From positions 1 through 31,052 of the forward strand of contig JAGYNF010000001.1 in NCBI GenBank assembly GCA_018400215.1: a stretch of DNA of 31,052 nucleotides, read 5' to 3'. Source of the DNA: Cyanobium sp. M55B138. GTDB lineage: Bacteria; Cyanobacteriota; Cyanobacteriia; PCC-6307; Cyanobiaceae. Under the pieces are notes generated by a model. It was not told the DNA's origin and did not search any database. It saw only the letters and a program-made list of their open reading frames with translations. Of this stretch, positions 8,279 to 18,300 are shown piece by piece (position 1 is the first letter of the stretch; the number at the start of each line of letters is the position of its first letter). The position numbers and the translations under genes were made by a program.

Positions 8279-10390
8279 ATGGCGGCCGCCCCCCTCCCCT
8301 CCCCAGCCACCGCTGCAGCGGGTTTACCCCTGCTGCGCGGTGAGGGCCTGCCCCCCTTTGCGGCCATCACGGCGGAGCAGGTGGACGCGGCCCTCCCGGC
8401 CCTGCTGGCGGAGCTCAATGCCGAACTCTCGGCCCTTGAACAGCAGCTGCTGCAGCGCCTCGACCACAGCGACCAACCGTTGGGCTGGGCCGATGTGATG
8501 GACCCGCTGCACCACCTCGGCGAACGGCTGCGTTGGAGCTGGGGAGTGGTGAGTCACCTCAATGGGGTGTGCAACACCGCCGAGCTGCGCCAGGCCCACC
8601 AGAACCAGCAGGGGGCCGTGGTGGCCTTCGGCAGCCGGGCCGGCCAGAGCCAACCGATCTATCGGGCCCTGGAGCTGCTGGCCAGCCAGCCCCTCGATGC
8701 CACCCAACAGCGCATCGTGGCGGCCGAACTGCGCGACATGCAGCTGCGGGGCGTGGGACTGGAGGGGGCCGAGCAGGAGACCTTTAACGCCACCACGACT
8801 GAGCTGGCACGACTCGCCAGCGATTTCGGCAACCACGTGCTCGATGCCACCAACGCCTGGAGCCTCAGCCTCAGCAGCGAAGACGATCTGGCCGGCCTGC
8901 CCCAGAGCCTGCGCGACCTGCTGGCCCAGGCGGCCGGCGACGCCGGTGAAGCGGGCTGGCGCCTGGGCCTGGACATGCCGCGGGTGGGGCCTTTTCTCAA
9001 GTACAGCCAGCGGCGCGACCTACGCGAAACCGTGTATCGGGCCCAGGTGAGCCGTGCCTCGAGCGGGGAGCTGGATAACGGCCCATTGATGGAGAGCATC
9101 CTGGCGCTGCGACGCAAGCAGGCCCGGCGGCTGGGCTACGCCAACTGGGCCGAGGTGAGCCTGGCCAGCAAGATGGCTGGCTCGGTGGCCGAGGTGGAAG
9201 AGCTGCTGGAGCAATTGCGCGCCGCCGCCTATCCGGTGGCCCAGCGGGAGCTGGAGGCCCTGCGCGCCTGCGCCGCCCGCCATGGGGCACCGGAAGCCGA
9301 GGATCTCAAGCCGTGGGACGTGGCCTTCTGGGCTGAAAAACTGCGCCAGGAGAGCTTTGAGCTCGATGCCGAAGCGCTGCGGCCCTGGTTCCCCCTCGAG
9401 CAGGTGCTGCAGGGGCTGTTTGGCCTCTGCCAACGGCTATTCGACATCCGCATCGTGAGTACCGATCCGGGTGAAGCCCCCACCTGGCACCAGGATGTGC
9501 GCTACTTCCGCGTGCTCGATGGCGCCAGTGGCGCCCCCTTGGCCGCCTTCTATCTGGATCCCTACAGCCGCCCCGGCAGCAAGCGCGGCGGTGCCTGGAT
9601 GGATGAGTGCCTGGGCCGCTCCCGCAACCCCGCCGGCGAGCCGGTGCTGCCCGTGGCCTACCTGATCTGCAACCAGAGCCCGCCGGTGGCTGACACCCCC
9701 AGCCTGATGACCTTCGACGAGGTGGAGACCCTCTTCCACGAGTTCGGCCACGGCCTGCAGCACATGCTCACCACCGTGGAGCGACCCCAGGCCGCCGGCA
9801 TCAACAATGTGGAGTGGGATGCGGTGGAGCTGCCCAGCCAGTTCATGGAGAACTGGTGCTACGACCGCGCCACCCTGATGGCCATGGCCCGCCACTGGCA
9901 AACGGGCGAGCCGCTGCCGGAGGCCGACTACCAGAAGCTGCTGGCAGCCCGCACCTTCATGGGCGGCAGCGCCACCCTGCGCCAGGTGCACTTCGCCCTC
10001 ACCGACCTGCGCCTGCACAGCGTGTGGAGCCCCGAGGGCGGCCAGAGCCCGGAGCAGCTGCGCCGGGAGCTGGCCCGCACCACCGCGGTGCTGGAGCCGA
10101 TCCAGGAGGACGCCTTCCTCTGCGCCTTCAGCCACATCTTCGCCGGCGGCTACTCGGCCGGCTACTACTCCTACAAGTGGGCCGAGGTGCTCAGTGCCGA
10201 CGCCTTCAGCGCCTTCGAGGAGGTGGGCCTCGATGTGGAAGACGCGGTGGTGGCCACCGGCCGGCGCTTCCGCGACACCGTGCTCTCCCTGGGCGGCAGC
10301 CGCTCACCGGCGGAGATCTTTGAGGCCTTCCGCGGCCGGCCGCCCAGCAGCGAAGCCCTGATCCGCCAGTCGGGGCTGGCGGCCGGCTAG
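8279..10390 (+). CDS. prlC: M3 family zinc oligopeptidase (PrlC/OpdA type)
   Basis: This cytoplasmic metallopeptidase is expected to degrade short peptides, including cleaved signal peptides. The 703-residue length fits the M3A family. The zinc site is intact: HEFGH at residues 487-491 (H487 and H491 as ligands, E488 as base) and E517 in DAVELPSQ as third ligand. The upstream YLICNQ and downstream GYYSYKWAEVLSADAF segments are also characteristic of the family. No signal peptide is present. The ATG at 8279 is the first in frame. The TAG stop overlaps the stop of the reverse-strand lipase gene within a shared CTAG. The symbol follows the E. coli homologue. Confidence 0.93.
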   Translation: MAAAPLPSPATAAAGLPLLRGEGLPPFAAITAEQVDAALPALLAELNAELSALEQQLLQRLDHSDQPLGWADVMDPLHHLGERLRWSWGVVSHLNGVCNTAELRQAHQNQQGAVVAFGSRAGQSQPIYRALELLASQPLDATQQRIVAAELRDMQLRGVGLEGAEQETFNATTTELARLASDFGNHVLDATNAWSLSLSSEDDLAGLPQSLRDLLAQAAGDAGEAGWRLGLDMPRVGPFLKYSQRRDLRETVYRAQVSRASSGELDNGPLMESILALRRKQARRLGYANWAEVSLASKMAGSVAEVEELLEQLRAAAYPVAQRELEALRACAARHGAPEAEDLKPWDVAFWAEKLRQESFELDAEALRPWFPLEQVLQGLFGLCQRLFDIRIVSTDPGEAPTWHQDVRYFRVLDGASGAPLAAFYLDPYSRPGSKRGGAWMDECLGRSRNPAGEPVLPVAYLICNQSPPVADTPSLMTFDEVETLFHEFGHGLQHMLTTVERPQAAGINNVEWDAVELPSQFMENWCYDRATLMAMARHWQTGEPLPEADYQKLLAARTFMGGSATLRQVHFALTDLRLHSVWSPEGGQSPEQLRRELARTTAVLEPIQEDAFLCAFSHIFAGGYSAGYYSYKWAEVLSADAFSAFEEVGLDVEDAVVATGRRFRDTVLSLGGSRSPAEIFEAFRGRPPSSEALIRQSGLAAG

Positions 10391-10989
10391 GGACGCAGCA
10401 GCTCGGCCACGATTGGCTCCAGCGCCGCCGGATGGCTGATCAGTTGCTTGTGGTGCCAGACCGGCAACTGCTGGCGGCGACCCAGCGGCAGCACCCCGGT
10501 CCAGCTGGGCACCACCATGGTGTCGGCCAGGCACCAGAAGCTGCAGCACTCGGTGCCCTCCAAGGTGGAGAGATCACCATTCAATTGCCGCAGCAAAGGA
10601 CTGCCGGGCCGCATGTCAGCGATGCTCGCCAGCCAACGCCGCGGCCCCAGCAGGGCCAACAGGCTGCCCCGCTGGGGACTGCCCACGGCCGTGAAGCGCC
10701 GCACGCGCCCCTCACCACCGGCCAACTGGAGCCAGGTGCGGGCAACCAGGCCTCCCATCGAAAAGCCGAGCACGTCCACTGCACGTCCGGCCCCAAACCG
10801 CTGATCCACCATCCGGCCGAGCTGATGGGCCAGGTCGAGCAGGGGCTTCTCCCCCAGGCCATGGGGCAGGTGGGGCACCAGCAGGGGGTCTCGCCGTCCG
10901 GCAAGCCGCTGCTCAAGCCGGCGGAACAGGTTGGGCGTATCCCAGAGGCCGTGCACCAGCACCAGCGGCACAGGGGTGGGAAGTGCCAT
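10387..10989 (-). CDS. Alpha/beta-hydrolase, lipase-like
   Basis: This is a predicted serine hydrolase of 200 residues. It opens with VPLVLVHGLWDTP, whose HG (residues 13-14) marks the oxyanion-hole region, and carries the nucleophile elbow GFSMGG with S77. D in CLADTMVVPSW and H in the HKQLISHPAAL segment are plausible remaining triad members. The sequence resembles the triacylglycerol-lipase/PGAP1-like hydrolases common in cyanobacteria; the substrate is unknown. I chose the ATG at 10989 because homology-like sequence begins there; a longer reading to 11160 adds a low-quality extension. It converges with the peptidase gene (4-base overlap) and diverges from the kinase-like gene at 11048, leaving 58 bases for both promoters. 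Confidence 0.85.
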   Translation of the reverse strand: MALPTPVPLVLVHGLWDTPNLFRRLEQRLAGRRDPLLVPHLPHGLGEKPLLDLAHQLGRMVDQRFGAGRAVDVLGFSMGGLVARTWLQLAGGEGRVRRFTAVGSPQRGSLLALLGPRRWLASIADMRPGSPLLRQLNGDLSTLEGTECCSFWCLADTMVVPSWTGVLPLGRRQQLPVWHHKQLISHPAALEPIVAELLRP

Positions 10990-11047
10990 CCGCCAAACAG
11001 GCTGCCCCCACACCCTATGGCCTGGCCAACGCCGGGAGGATGGGACG

Positions 11048-12169
11048 ATGCAAAGCCAACCGGTGGGCGACGCTCCGCTGCTTGCGATCGCCGGGGCCTT
11101 CGCCCTGCCCGGGGCGATCACGGCGATTGAACCCCTGGGCCAGGGCAACGTCAATGACACCTACCGGGTGAGCTGCGCCTGCCCGGACGGCACGGCCAGC
11201 CACTTCGTGCTGCAGCGGCTGAACACCCACGTGTTCAAGCAGCCCGAGCGGGTGATGGCCAACATCGCCCTGCTCAGCCACCACACCGCCGGCCGGCCCT
11301 GGCCCCAGGCCGACCGGTCGCGGCGCTGGGAGTTGCCCCTGCTGGTGCCCACCCGGGCGGGAGCCGCCTGGCTGAGCAGCGCCGAGGAGTGCTGGCGCCT
11401 ACTCACCTACGTGGCGGACAGCACCAGCCACGACACGGTGCAGAGCGCCGACCACGCCGCCGAGGTGGGGCGGGCCCTCGGGGCCTTCCACCGGCTGGTG
11501 CACGACCTGCCCTGCAGCCAGCTGCAGGACAGCCTGGAGGGCTTCCACATCACCCCCGGCTACCTGGAGGCCTACGACCAGCTGTCGGCACCAACCCCGG
11601 GCCCGCCCTGCGAGCCAACAGCCTGGTGCCGGCAGTTCATCGAGGAGCGTCGCGGTCTGGCGCCGGTGCTGGAGGAGGCCAAGGCCTGCGGCCGCCTCCA
11701 GCTGCGGCCGATTCACGGCGACCCCAAGGTGAACAACGTGCTGTTCGACCGCGACAGCGGCCGGGCTGTGGCGATGGTGGACCTGGACACGGTGAAGCCC
11801 GGCCTGCTCCACTACGACATCGGCGATGCCCTGCGCTCCGGCTGCAATCCCGCCGGGGAGGAGGCCACGGATCTGGCGGGCGTGCAGCTTGACCTGGACC
11901 TGTGTCGCTCGATGCTGGCCGGCTACCTGGAGCTGGCCCGCCCGATCCTCACGGCCGCCGACCTGGAGCTGATCCCCACGGCGGTGCGGCTGCTCAGCTT
12001 TGAATTGGGCCTGCGCTTCTTCAGCGATTACTTGGCCGGCAACCGCTACTTCAAGTGCCGCCACCCGCGCCACAACCTGGATCGGGCCCTGGTGCAGTTC
12101 ACCCTCACCGAGAGCATCGAAGCCCAGCAGCAGCAGCTGGATCAGCTGGTGCAGCAGCTGGCGGGCTGA
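11048..12169 (+). CDS. APH-fold kinase, NahK/N-acetylhexosamine-kinase-like
   Basis: This 373-residue protein has the aminoglycoside-phosphotransferase (choline-kinase-like) fold. It shows the nucleotide-loop region LGQGNVNDTYRV, then FVLQRLNTHVFKQPERVMANI, a segment that resembles N-acetylhexosamine 1-kinase relatives rather than antibiotic kinases. The catalytic loop HGDPKVNN carries D225, and the metal-binding DLD lies at residues 245-247. The expected reaction is ATP-dependent phosphorylation of a small sugar or sugar-like molecule, but the substrate cannot be read from sequence. The ATG at 11048 has a GGGAGG ribosome binding site upstream; an upstream in-frame codon at 10931 was rejected. 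The DOMON-like gene follows 12 bases later, so the two are probably co-transcribed. Confidence 0.86.
   Translation: MQSQPVGDAPLLAIAGAFALPGAITAIEPLGQGNVNDTYRVSCACPDGTASHFVLQRLNTHVFKQPERVMANIALLSHHTAGRPWPQADRSRRWELPLLVPTRAGAAWLSSAEECWRLLTYVADSTSHDTVQSADHAAEVGRALGAFHRLVHDLPCSQLQDSLEGFHITPGYLEAYDQLSAPTPGPPCEPTAWCRQFIEERRGLAPVLEEAKACGRLQLRPIHGDPKVNNVLFDRDSGRAVAMVDLDTVKPGLLHYDIGDALRSGCNPAGEEATDLAGVQLDLDLCRSMLAGYLELARPILTAADLELIPTAVRLLSFELGLRFFSDYLAGNRYFKCRHPRHNLDRALVQFTLTESIEAQQQQLDQLVQQLAG
11084..11091. repeat. HIP1 octamer GCGATCGC
   Basis: This is a full copy of the cyanobacterial highly iterated palindrome. Further copies occur at 14165-14172, 15161-15168, 15237-15244 and 18516-18523. Roughly one is expected by chance in a sequence of this length and composition, so the octamer is only modestly enriched. 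Confidence 0.7.
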
Positions 12170-12181
12170 GGGGCAACGACA

Positions 12182-12730
12182 ATGGCTGCAGCTGGATTTC
12201 ACCTACAACCGTTCGCAGCCAGGGATGCGCCTGGAATCGAGATAGGTGGCACGGTGGAGCGTCACGGTGGCCTGGTGCAGCTCGAGATCCACGTGGCTGC
12301 ACCGGCGGGGGACGGCCCCGGCGCCATCGTGTGGCCCCGTGCCGATCAGCCACCCCAGCGTCACGACGGGCTCTGGCGGCACACCTGCCTGGAGATGTTT
12401 CTCACCCATCCAGATGACGAGGGCTACTGGGAATTCAACCTGGCGCCAAATGGACACTGGAATGTGTATCAACTGGAGGGCTACCGCCGCGGGCTGCGGC
12501 CCGATCCGCACTACACCGCCCTGCCGTTCAACACCAGCCAGCAGGGCGGCCGCACCGCCCTTGTGCTCCGATGCCCCCTGCCCGCTCCCCTGGCGCAACG
12601 GCGACCCCTGCAGCTGGCGATCACCGCGGTGCTGGAGCATCGGGCCGGCACCACCAGCTACTGGGCCCTTCACCACGGCGGCGTTGAGGCCGATTTTCAT
12701 CGCCGGGATGGCTTCCAGTTGGTGCTCTGA
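12182..12730 (+). CDS. DOMON-like domain protein
   Basis: This 182-residue protein is predicted to be mostly beta-strand. The central segment (GLWRHTCLEMFL, then GYWEFNLAPNGHWNVYQLEGYR) matches my knowledge of DOMON-like/CBM9-like beta-sandwich proteins of cyanobacteria, which may bind sugars or other ligands. No signal peptide or membrane helix is present, so it is probably cytoplasmic. It starts 12 bases after the NahK-like kinase, which suggests a shared transcript and perhaps a shared carbohydrate substrate. This is inference from spacing only. It converges with folB, with 9 bases between the two stop codons. Confidence 0.78.
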   Translation: MAAAGFHLQPFAARDAPGIEIGGTVERHGGLVQLEIHVAAPAGDGPGAIVWPRADQPPQRHDGLWRHTCLEMFLTHPDDEGYWEFNLAPNGHWNVYQLEGYRRGLRPDPHYTALPFNTSQQGGRTALVLRCPLPAPLAQRRPLQLAITAVLEHRAGTTSYWALHHGGVEADFHRRDGFQLVL

Positions 12731-12739
12731 AGGGATGGC

Positions 12740-13120
12740 TTAGGTGTGACGCCGCACCGCCACCTGGCCGCTGAATCCCGGCACCGGCGCGGCACATTTG
12801 CGCAATTCCAGCTGCACCGGAATCGGGCCGGCCAAGGCAGCGATCCGATCAAGAATGCACTGGGCATAGTGCTCCAGGGTGTGGCAGCAGATCGTGCGGG
12901 CCTGCCCCTGCAGGGCCTGGATCAGGCGGGCGTAGTCGAGGCTGTCGGCCAGGTCGTCGCTGCGGCCGGCCGGACCCAGATCCACGCCGAGTTCCAGGTC
13001 GAGCTCAAACCACTGGCCCTGGCGGCGCTCAAACTCCAGCACCCCCACATGGGCCCAGAGGCGCAGACCGCGCACCACGATCGAGGAGCTCTCCAGATCC
13101 GGTGGCTGGAGGGCCGTCAC
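12740..13120 (-). CDS. folB: Dihydroneopterin aldolase
   Basis: FolB converts 7,8-dihydroneopterin to 6-hydroxymethyl-dihydropterin and glycolaldehyde in folate synthesis. The 126-residue length fits the family. The N-terminal [21 protein letters not shown] region is characteristic, with the pterin-site Glu in VLEFER, and the late catalytic-type Lys lies in [10 protein letters not shown]. The start is a GTG at 13120 that overlaps the proA stop as GTGA, so translation is probably coupled to proA. It is the last gene of the reverse-strand series tamB > ROK kinase > proA > folB. Confidence 0.92.
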   Translation of the reverse strand: MTALQPPDLESSSIVVRGLRLWAHVGVLEFERRQGQWFELDLELGVDLGPAGRSDDLADSLDYARLIQALQGQARTICCHTLEHYAQCILDRIAALAGPIPVQLELRKCAAPVPGFSGQVAVRRHT

Positions 13121-14433
13121 AGCGGCAGGCTGGCGTGGCTGAACCGGCGCTGGCCACTGGCGTAGTCGGCGGCGATGTGACCCTCGCCACGCAGGCGGTA
13201 GCGGTAGGTCACCAGGCCCTCGAGCCCCACGGGCCCGCGGGGGGGCAGGGTCTGGGTGGAGATGCCCACCTCGGCGCCGAAGCCGTAGCGGAATCCATCG
13301 GCAAAGCGGGTGGAGCAGTTGAGGAACACTCCGGCGCTGTCGACCGCCGCCAGGAAGCGCTCGGCCACCTCCGCATCACGGGTGCAGATGGCATCGGTGT
13401 GGCGGGAGCCGTACTGGCGGATGTGCTCCAGGGCCTCCTCCAGGCTGTCCACCACCTTCACCGCCAGGATCAGATCGCCATATTCACGGCCCCAATCGTC
13501 CTCGCTGGCGGCGTGGGGCACACCGAGCGCCATGGCGGCGGCATCGCCGCGCAGCTCCACCCCCGCGGCCGCGAAGGCCGCTGTGGCCGCCGGCAGGAAG
13601 CTGGGGGCCACAGCGCTGTGCACCAGCAGGGTTTCGATCGCGTTACAGGCCGCCGGATACTGGGTCTTGGCGTCGAGGGCCACCCGCAGGGCCAGGTCCC
13701 CATCGGCGGCGGCATCCACATAGAGGTGGCAGATGCCATCGGCATGGCCGAGCACGGGAATGCGGGTGTGGTCCTGGATGAAACGCACCAGCTCATTGGA
13801 GCCGCGCGGAATGATCAGGTCCACCAGCCCATCGAGCTTGAGCAGGCCCAGGCTCTCCTCGCGACTGGTGAGCAGCTCCAACGCCTGGGGTGCCACCACA
13901 GAGCTGGCCAACCCCGCCTGCAGGGCCTCCACGATCGCGGCACAACTGCAGCTGGCCTCCCTGCCGCCCTTGAGCAGGGTGCCGTTGCCGGAGCGAATCG
14001 CCAGGGAGGCGATCTGCATCACCGCGTCGGGCCGCGCCTCGAAAATCACCCCCACCACCCCCAGGGGCACCGTGACCCGCTCCAGCACCAGGCCCTGATC
14101 CAATTCGGTGTGCAGTTGCCGGCGACCCAAGGGATCGGCCAGGGCCGCCACCTGCCGCACCCCCGCGATCGCCCCATCGAGCTTGGCCGGATCCAGTTTC
14201 AGCCGGGCCACCAGGGCCGGCGCCAAACCAGCGGCGGCGGCGTCCAGATCGGCCTGGTTGGCGGCCAGGATCGCCGGGCGATGGGCCTCCAGGGCGGCGG
14301 CCATGGCCTCCACCGCCGCCCGGCGCTCCTGATCGCTGCACTGCCCCAGGGCCATGGCACTGCGCCGCACCGCCGCCGCCCGCTGCAGCAGGTCGGGGCT
14401 GGGGTCAGGAACGGCCGGAGAAGGGGTGTTCAT
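13117..14433 (-). CDS. proA: Glutamate-5-semialdehyde dehydrogenase (gamma-glutamyl phosphate reductase)
   Basis: ProA reduces gamma-glutamyl phosphate to glutamate-5-semialdehyde with NADPH, the second step of proline synthesis. The 438-residue protein belongs to the aldehyde dehydrogenase superfamily. Recognisable parts are [16 protein letters not shown] (cofactor region), [24 protein letters not shown] and the active-site C263 in [29 protein letters not shown] and [10 protein letters not shown] are also typical. I chose the ATG at 14433; in-frame ATGs at 14442 and 14445 are possible. Its stop overlaps folB by 4 bases and it follows the ROK kinase gene by about 58 bases. Confidence 0.95.
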   Translation of the reverse strand: MNTPSPAVPDPSPDLLQRAAAVRRSAMALGQCSDQERRAAVEAMAAALEAHRPAILAANQADLDAAAAGLAPALVARLKLDPAKLDGAIAGVRQVAALADPLGRRQLHTELDQGLVLERVTVPLGVVGVIFEARPDAVMQIASLAIRSGNGTLLKGGREASCSCAAIVEALQAGLASSVVAPQALELLTSREESLGLLKLDGLVDLIIPRGSNELVRFIQDHTRIPVLGHADGICHLYVDAAADGDLALRVALDAKTQYPAACNAIETLLVHSAVAPSFLPAATAAFAAAGVELRGDAAAMALGVPHAASEDDWGREYGDLILAVKVVDSLEEALEHIRQYGSRHTDAICTRDAEVAERFLAAVDSAGVFLNCSTRFADGFRYGFGAEVGISTQTLPPRGPVGLEGLVTYRYRLRGEGHIAADYASGQRRFSHASLPL

Positions 14434-14491
14434 GGCCGCCATCATCCCAAGCCACCGCCCCCATGCCGCTCCCCCATCCCCCGCCAGCCGA

Positions 14492-15385
14492 TCAGCCGAA
14501 ACGCTCCAGGGCCAGCCTGGCGGCCCCCAGCCGCCCGGCCCCATTGCCCAGGGCACAACGCTCGATGCGCAGCCCCTCGCGGCTGACGGCCAACACCCGC
14601 GCCTCCACCTCCTGCCAGAGGGCGGGCAAAAAATAGGCCGTGGCGGCACTCAGCCCACCACCGATCAGCAGCAGTTCCGGCGTGAACAGGTAGAGCAGCG
14701 AACTGATGCCGATTCCGAGCAGGCGGCCGTAGGCCTGCCACACGGCCAGGGCCTGCGGGTCTCCGGCCTCGGCCCGGCGGCACAGTTCGGGGGGATCCAA
14801 CGGGCTGAGCCGCGCCAGCCCGGCCATGCTGCAAAAACTCTCCAGCGAGCCTCGGTTGCCGCTGTTGCAGGACGGCCCATCGGGCTGCAGGCCGATCAGG
14901 CCGGGCTCCGCCGCCGCACCGCCATGGCCGGTGAACAGTTGGCCAGCCAACAACACCGCCCCACCAACGCCCGTGCCCAGGGTGAGCAACACCACGTCGC
15001 CGCCCCCCCGGGCCGCGCCGTGCCAGCGCTCGCCAATCAGGGCGCAGTTGGCGTCGTTGGCGCAGGTCACCCGCCGGTCGAGCAACGGCTCCAGCCAGTC
15101 GGCCAGCGGCACATCCCGCCAACCCGGCAGGTTGATCGCCCTGCGGGCCACCCGGCAGTGGCGATCGCTGGGGCCGGGGTGGCCGATCCCCACCCAGGGG
15201 GCAAGCTGCTGGGGATCGAGCTGCGCAATCGCCTCGGCGATCGCCACCGTCACGGCACCGGGAACGGCGGGGCGGGGGGTGGGCACCACCAGGGCCTCCA
15301 GCAGGGTGCCGTCGCGATCAAAGCGACCCAACTTGATGGCGGTGCCGCCCAGATCGACACCAATCAGCTGATCCGGTTGCGGCAT
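14492..15385 (-). CDS. ROK-family sugar kinase with most of its zinc site replaced
   Basis: This 297-residue protein is a ROK-type kinase, predicted to phosphorylate glucose or a related sugar. The phosphate loop VDLGGTAIK contains D11, and the catalytic Asp is D111 in [29 protein letters not shown] gives the second phosphate motif. The usual zinc site (GEIGH plus CxCGxxGCxE) is altered. GEIGH reads AEPGL, so the His is L163. The cysteine cluster keeps C173, but the other two positions are S175 and S180, with G176, G179 and E182 retained. Bacterial glucokinases with this change would have to fold without the structural zinc. It begins 6 bases downstream of tamB, so the two are almost surely co-transcribed. 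Confidence 0.9.
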   Translation of the reverse strand: MPQPDQLIGVDLGGTAIKLGRFDRDGTLLEALVVPTPRPAVPGAVTVAIAEAIAQLDPQQLAPWVGIGHPGPSDRHCRVARRAINLPGWRDVPLADWLEPLLDRRVTCANDANCALIGERWHGAARGGGDVVLLTLGTGVGGAVLLAGQLFTGHGGAAAEPGLIGLQPDGPSCNSGNRGSLESFCSMAGLARLSPLDPPELCRRAEAGDPQALAVWQAYGRLLGIGISSLLYLFTPELLLIGGGLSAATAYFLPALWQEVEARVLAVSREGLRIERCALGNGAGRLGAARLALERFG

Positions 15386-15391
15386 GGGCCA

Positions 15392-18300
15392 TCAGAAGCG
15401 AAAAAACACCTGCAACTGGGTCTGCCAGGCCCCTTCCGTATCCAAGGACCCCTGCACGCTGAACAGCTCGGAGGCCTTGAAGGTGAGATTGGCCTGGGGC
15501 GGGGCGTTGTCGACATTAGGGGCCGCCAGCAGCGAGACATTGAAGCGCTCACTGATGTCGAAACCCAGCTCGGTGGCCAGCACCAGCTGGGGCGGAACCC
15601 GCTGGGAGCGCTGTTCCGAGGAGCGGGTCACCGCCTGGTTCACATAGGCGGGGTAGATGGCCAGGCTGAGCCGCTGGCCGAAGGCATCCCCCAGGGTGCC
15701 GAGGATCGGGGAGAGCAGGGTCTGGCCCAGAACGGTGGCCAGGGCCGCCCCAGCGCCACCGCCCACCACCCCGGCCAGGGAGTTGCCGCCGATTAGGGCC
15801 ATCAGCCGGGCCTCCGGCAGGGGCGGACTGCTGCGCAGGCTGATGCTGTCGACCAGGCGATCGGCCGGGCCACTCACGGTGAGATACACCTGCACCAGAT
15901 TGAGCTGGCTGAACGAACCGGCACCGGCCTGCCCCTCCAGCTGGGACACCGAGGTCGTGAACGGCGAAGCCCCGGACGTTGGGTCGCTGTACACACCACC
16001 GGCATTGAGGCTGTCGGAGACCCGGGTGCGCAGGGTGATGTCCAGGAAGGGAATCAGGCCGAGGCTCGGCGTGAACACCGCCACATTGGGAGCGGCGGGA
16101 TCCAGGCTGAAGGTGGTCGTGAACAGACCCAGCCGCCCCTGCTTGAGGTGCACCACACCCCGGGCCTGAATGCTGGGATCGAAGGGGCCGTCAATGCGCA
16201 GGCTGCCCTCGGTCTGGAAGCTGGCCAGCCCCGGTACCCCCACGCCCAGCTCGGGCCCCAGGCTGAGCTGCAGATTCTCAAAGCGCACCAGGCGCAGGTT
16301 GGGGATCAGGGCCCGCAGCTGCTCACTGGCCTCACTCTCGACATCGGGTCCGTACAGCACCAGGGGCTGCTGGAAGTTCCAGCGCTGCTCGGCCAGCTCC
16401 ACCACGCTGGTGGTGCTGGGAGCCGCCTCCCCCTCGGTGGCAAGGCGGGCCGGCTGCACATTGATCGAGCCGCGCGAGATGGCCAGGTCGCCACCCACCC
16501 GCAGGGCGGCCAGGCTGCCGCCCACCCGCAGCTCGCCGTCGGTGACGGCATTGATGCGAGGGAAGTCGAAGGGGAGTGCGCCCAGGCTGATCGTCAACTG
16601 CGCCGGCTCACCGGCGGCGGTGACCTGGGGGGTGACCAACCCCAGGCTGCCGGAGCCGCTGAGCAGGCCCTCCTTGCCCACCCGCGCGGTGATCTCCTGC
16701 AGGAACAACTTCTCAAAATCAAACAGCACGGTGGCCTGCAGATCGGCAACGCTCTGACCGATCAGATCGAGCTGGCCGTCCTGGAGCCGCAGGAAGCCAT
16801 TGGCGATCGGCTGCAGCAGGCTGCCGCGCACCAACAGCTGCAGATTGGCGCTGCCCTGCTGCCAATCGATGGCGGGCTGGGCCAGACGGCTGAGGAAGAT
16901 CAGACCATCGTCGCGGCTGCTCAGCCGCAACTCCAGGCCCTCCTGGCCGGGGTCCAGGGGCACCCGACCCGCCAGGTCAATGCCGCTGTCAGCTCCCGCG
17001 GCCCGCAGGGCCAGATCCAGCAGCAACTCTTCCCCCTCAAGGCTGACGCTGCCGCGCTCCAGGCTGAGATCGGTCTGATCCAGTCCGGCCCCATCCAGGG
17101 CCAGCTCCAGCGCGAGCTCCCTGGTCTCACCCAAGCGGTAACGCCCCCGGGCCGCCAGGGTGCCCCGCAGCTCAGCCGGAATCGGCGTGAGCAGGGCGAG
17201 CAGGGCCAAGGGGAGGCCCGTGAAGGAGAGGTTGCCGGCGCCCTGGCGCAGGGGCCCCTGCACCCGCACCTGCACCGGCTCGGCGGTGAGGGCCAGATCC
17301 CTGTCCTCACCGGGCAACCAGAGGTGGCCGTCCACAGCAAGGTCCAGCCGGCTGTCCGCCAGCCGCGGACCGCTGAGCTCGGCCTCCAGGTCGAACAGCC
17401 CGGCCAGCCCGTCGAGCCGCTCGGCAGGGGTGAGCTGCTCAAGTTGGTGTTGGCGCTGCTCCAACAGCCGGGCATGGGCCCGATTGAGGGCCGCCAGCAG
17501 GTCGTCGACACTGCCGCCCAGGGTGTCGATCAACAGGGTGCCCAGGTCGGTGGCCTGGCCGAGGTTCCTGGCCACCGCACCGTTCCACTGCGGCCAGGCC
17601 TCCAACAGCTGGCGCACCAGGCCATCGTCGAGCCCCCGGCCGCTGAGGCTGGCCCGATAGCGGCCCTGCCAGCGGCCGCTCCAGTCGAGGTCGAGTTCAC
17701 CGCCCGACTGCGGTTCCACCACCCCACGCGCCTGGTAGCGACGGTCGCCGTAGCTGCCGTCCAGGCGCACCCGGCGGGCGACCACCCCCAACACGCTGGC
17801 CTGCTCCAGCTCCACCTGGCCTTGGAACGCCAGGGGTTGGAGGTCGAGGCTGCCGGCCCCACTGAGGCCGCCCACCAGGGGCTGGAAGCGACCGGCTGGC
17901 CCCAGGGCCAGCTGCAATCCACCCAGGGGAAAATTCTCTGCCTGCCAGCGGTAGGAGCGGGGGGTGCCATCGAAGCTGAGCCGGCCCCCCTGGCGCTGGA
18001 GAGTGACGGCCACCGGCACCCAGCGACGGTCAAGCCTGGCCTGCAACAGGCCCTCGCTGCGGCTGGGGCGCAACTCCAGGCGACCGCCGCCGGCCGGGTC
18101 CCCGAACCAGTCGCCCTGCCAGGCCTCCGCCACCAACAGGGGGCCCACCTGCAGCTGGTCCAACTGCAGGCCGAAGTCTGGGGTGAGGGCAGAGAGGGGG
18201 CCGCGGATCGTGCCCGAGGCGTTCAGGGATCCGTCGAGCTGGGTGCCGAGCACGGAGCTGAGGCGGGAGAGGGGAAAGGCCTGCAGCTGGGCGTTCAGAT

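Noticed and set aside
6388..8418. A 676-codon reverse-strand frame opposite ndhD
   Set aside because: Its His/Gln/Gly-rich product is the typical shadow of a hydrophobic membrane protein gene; ndhD is certain.
11048..12169. Aminoglycoside resistance gene
   Set aside because: The fold and catalytic loop fit the APH superfamily, but the LQRLNTHVF...ERVMANI region and genomic context point to a sugar-kinase-like housekeeping member.
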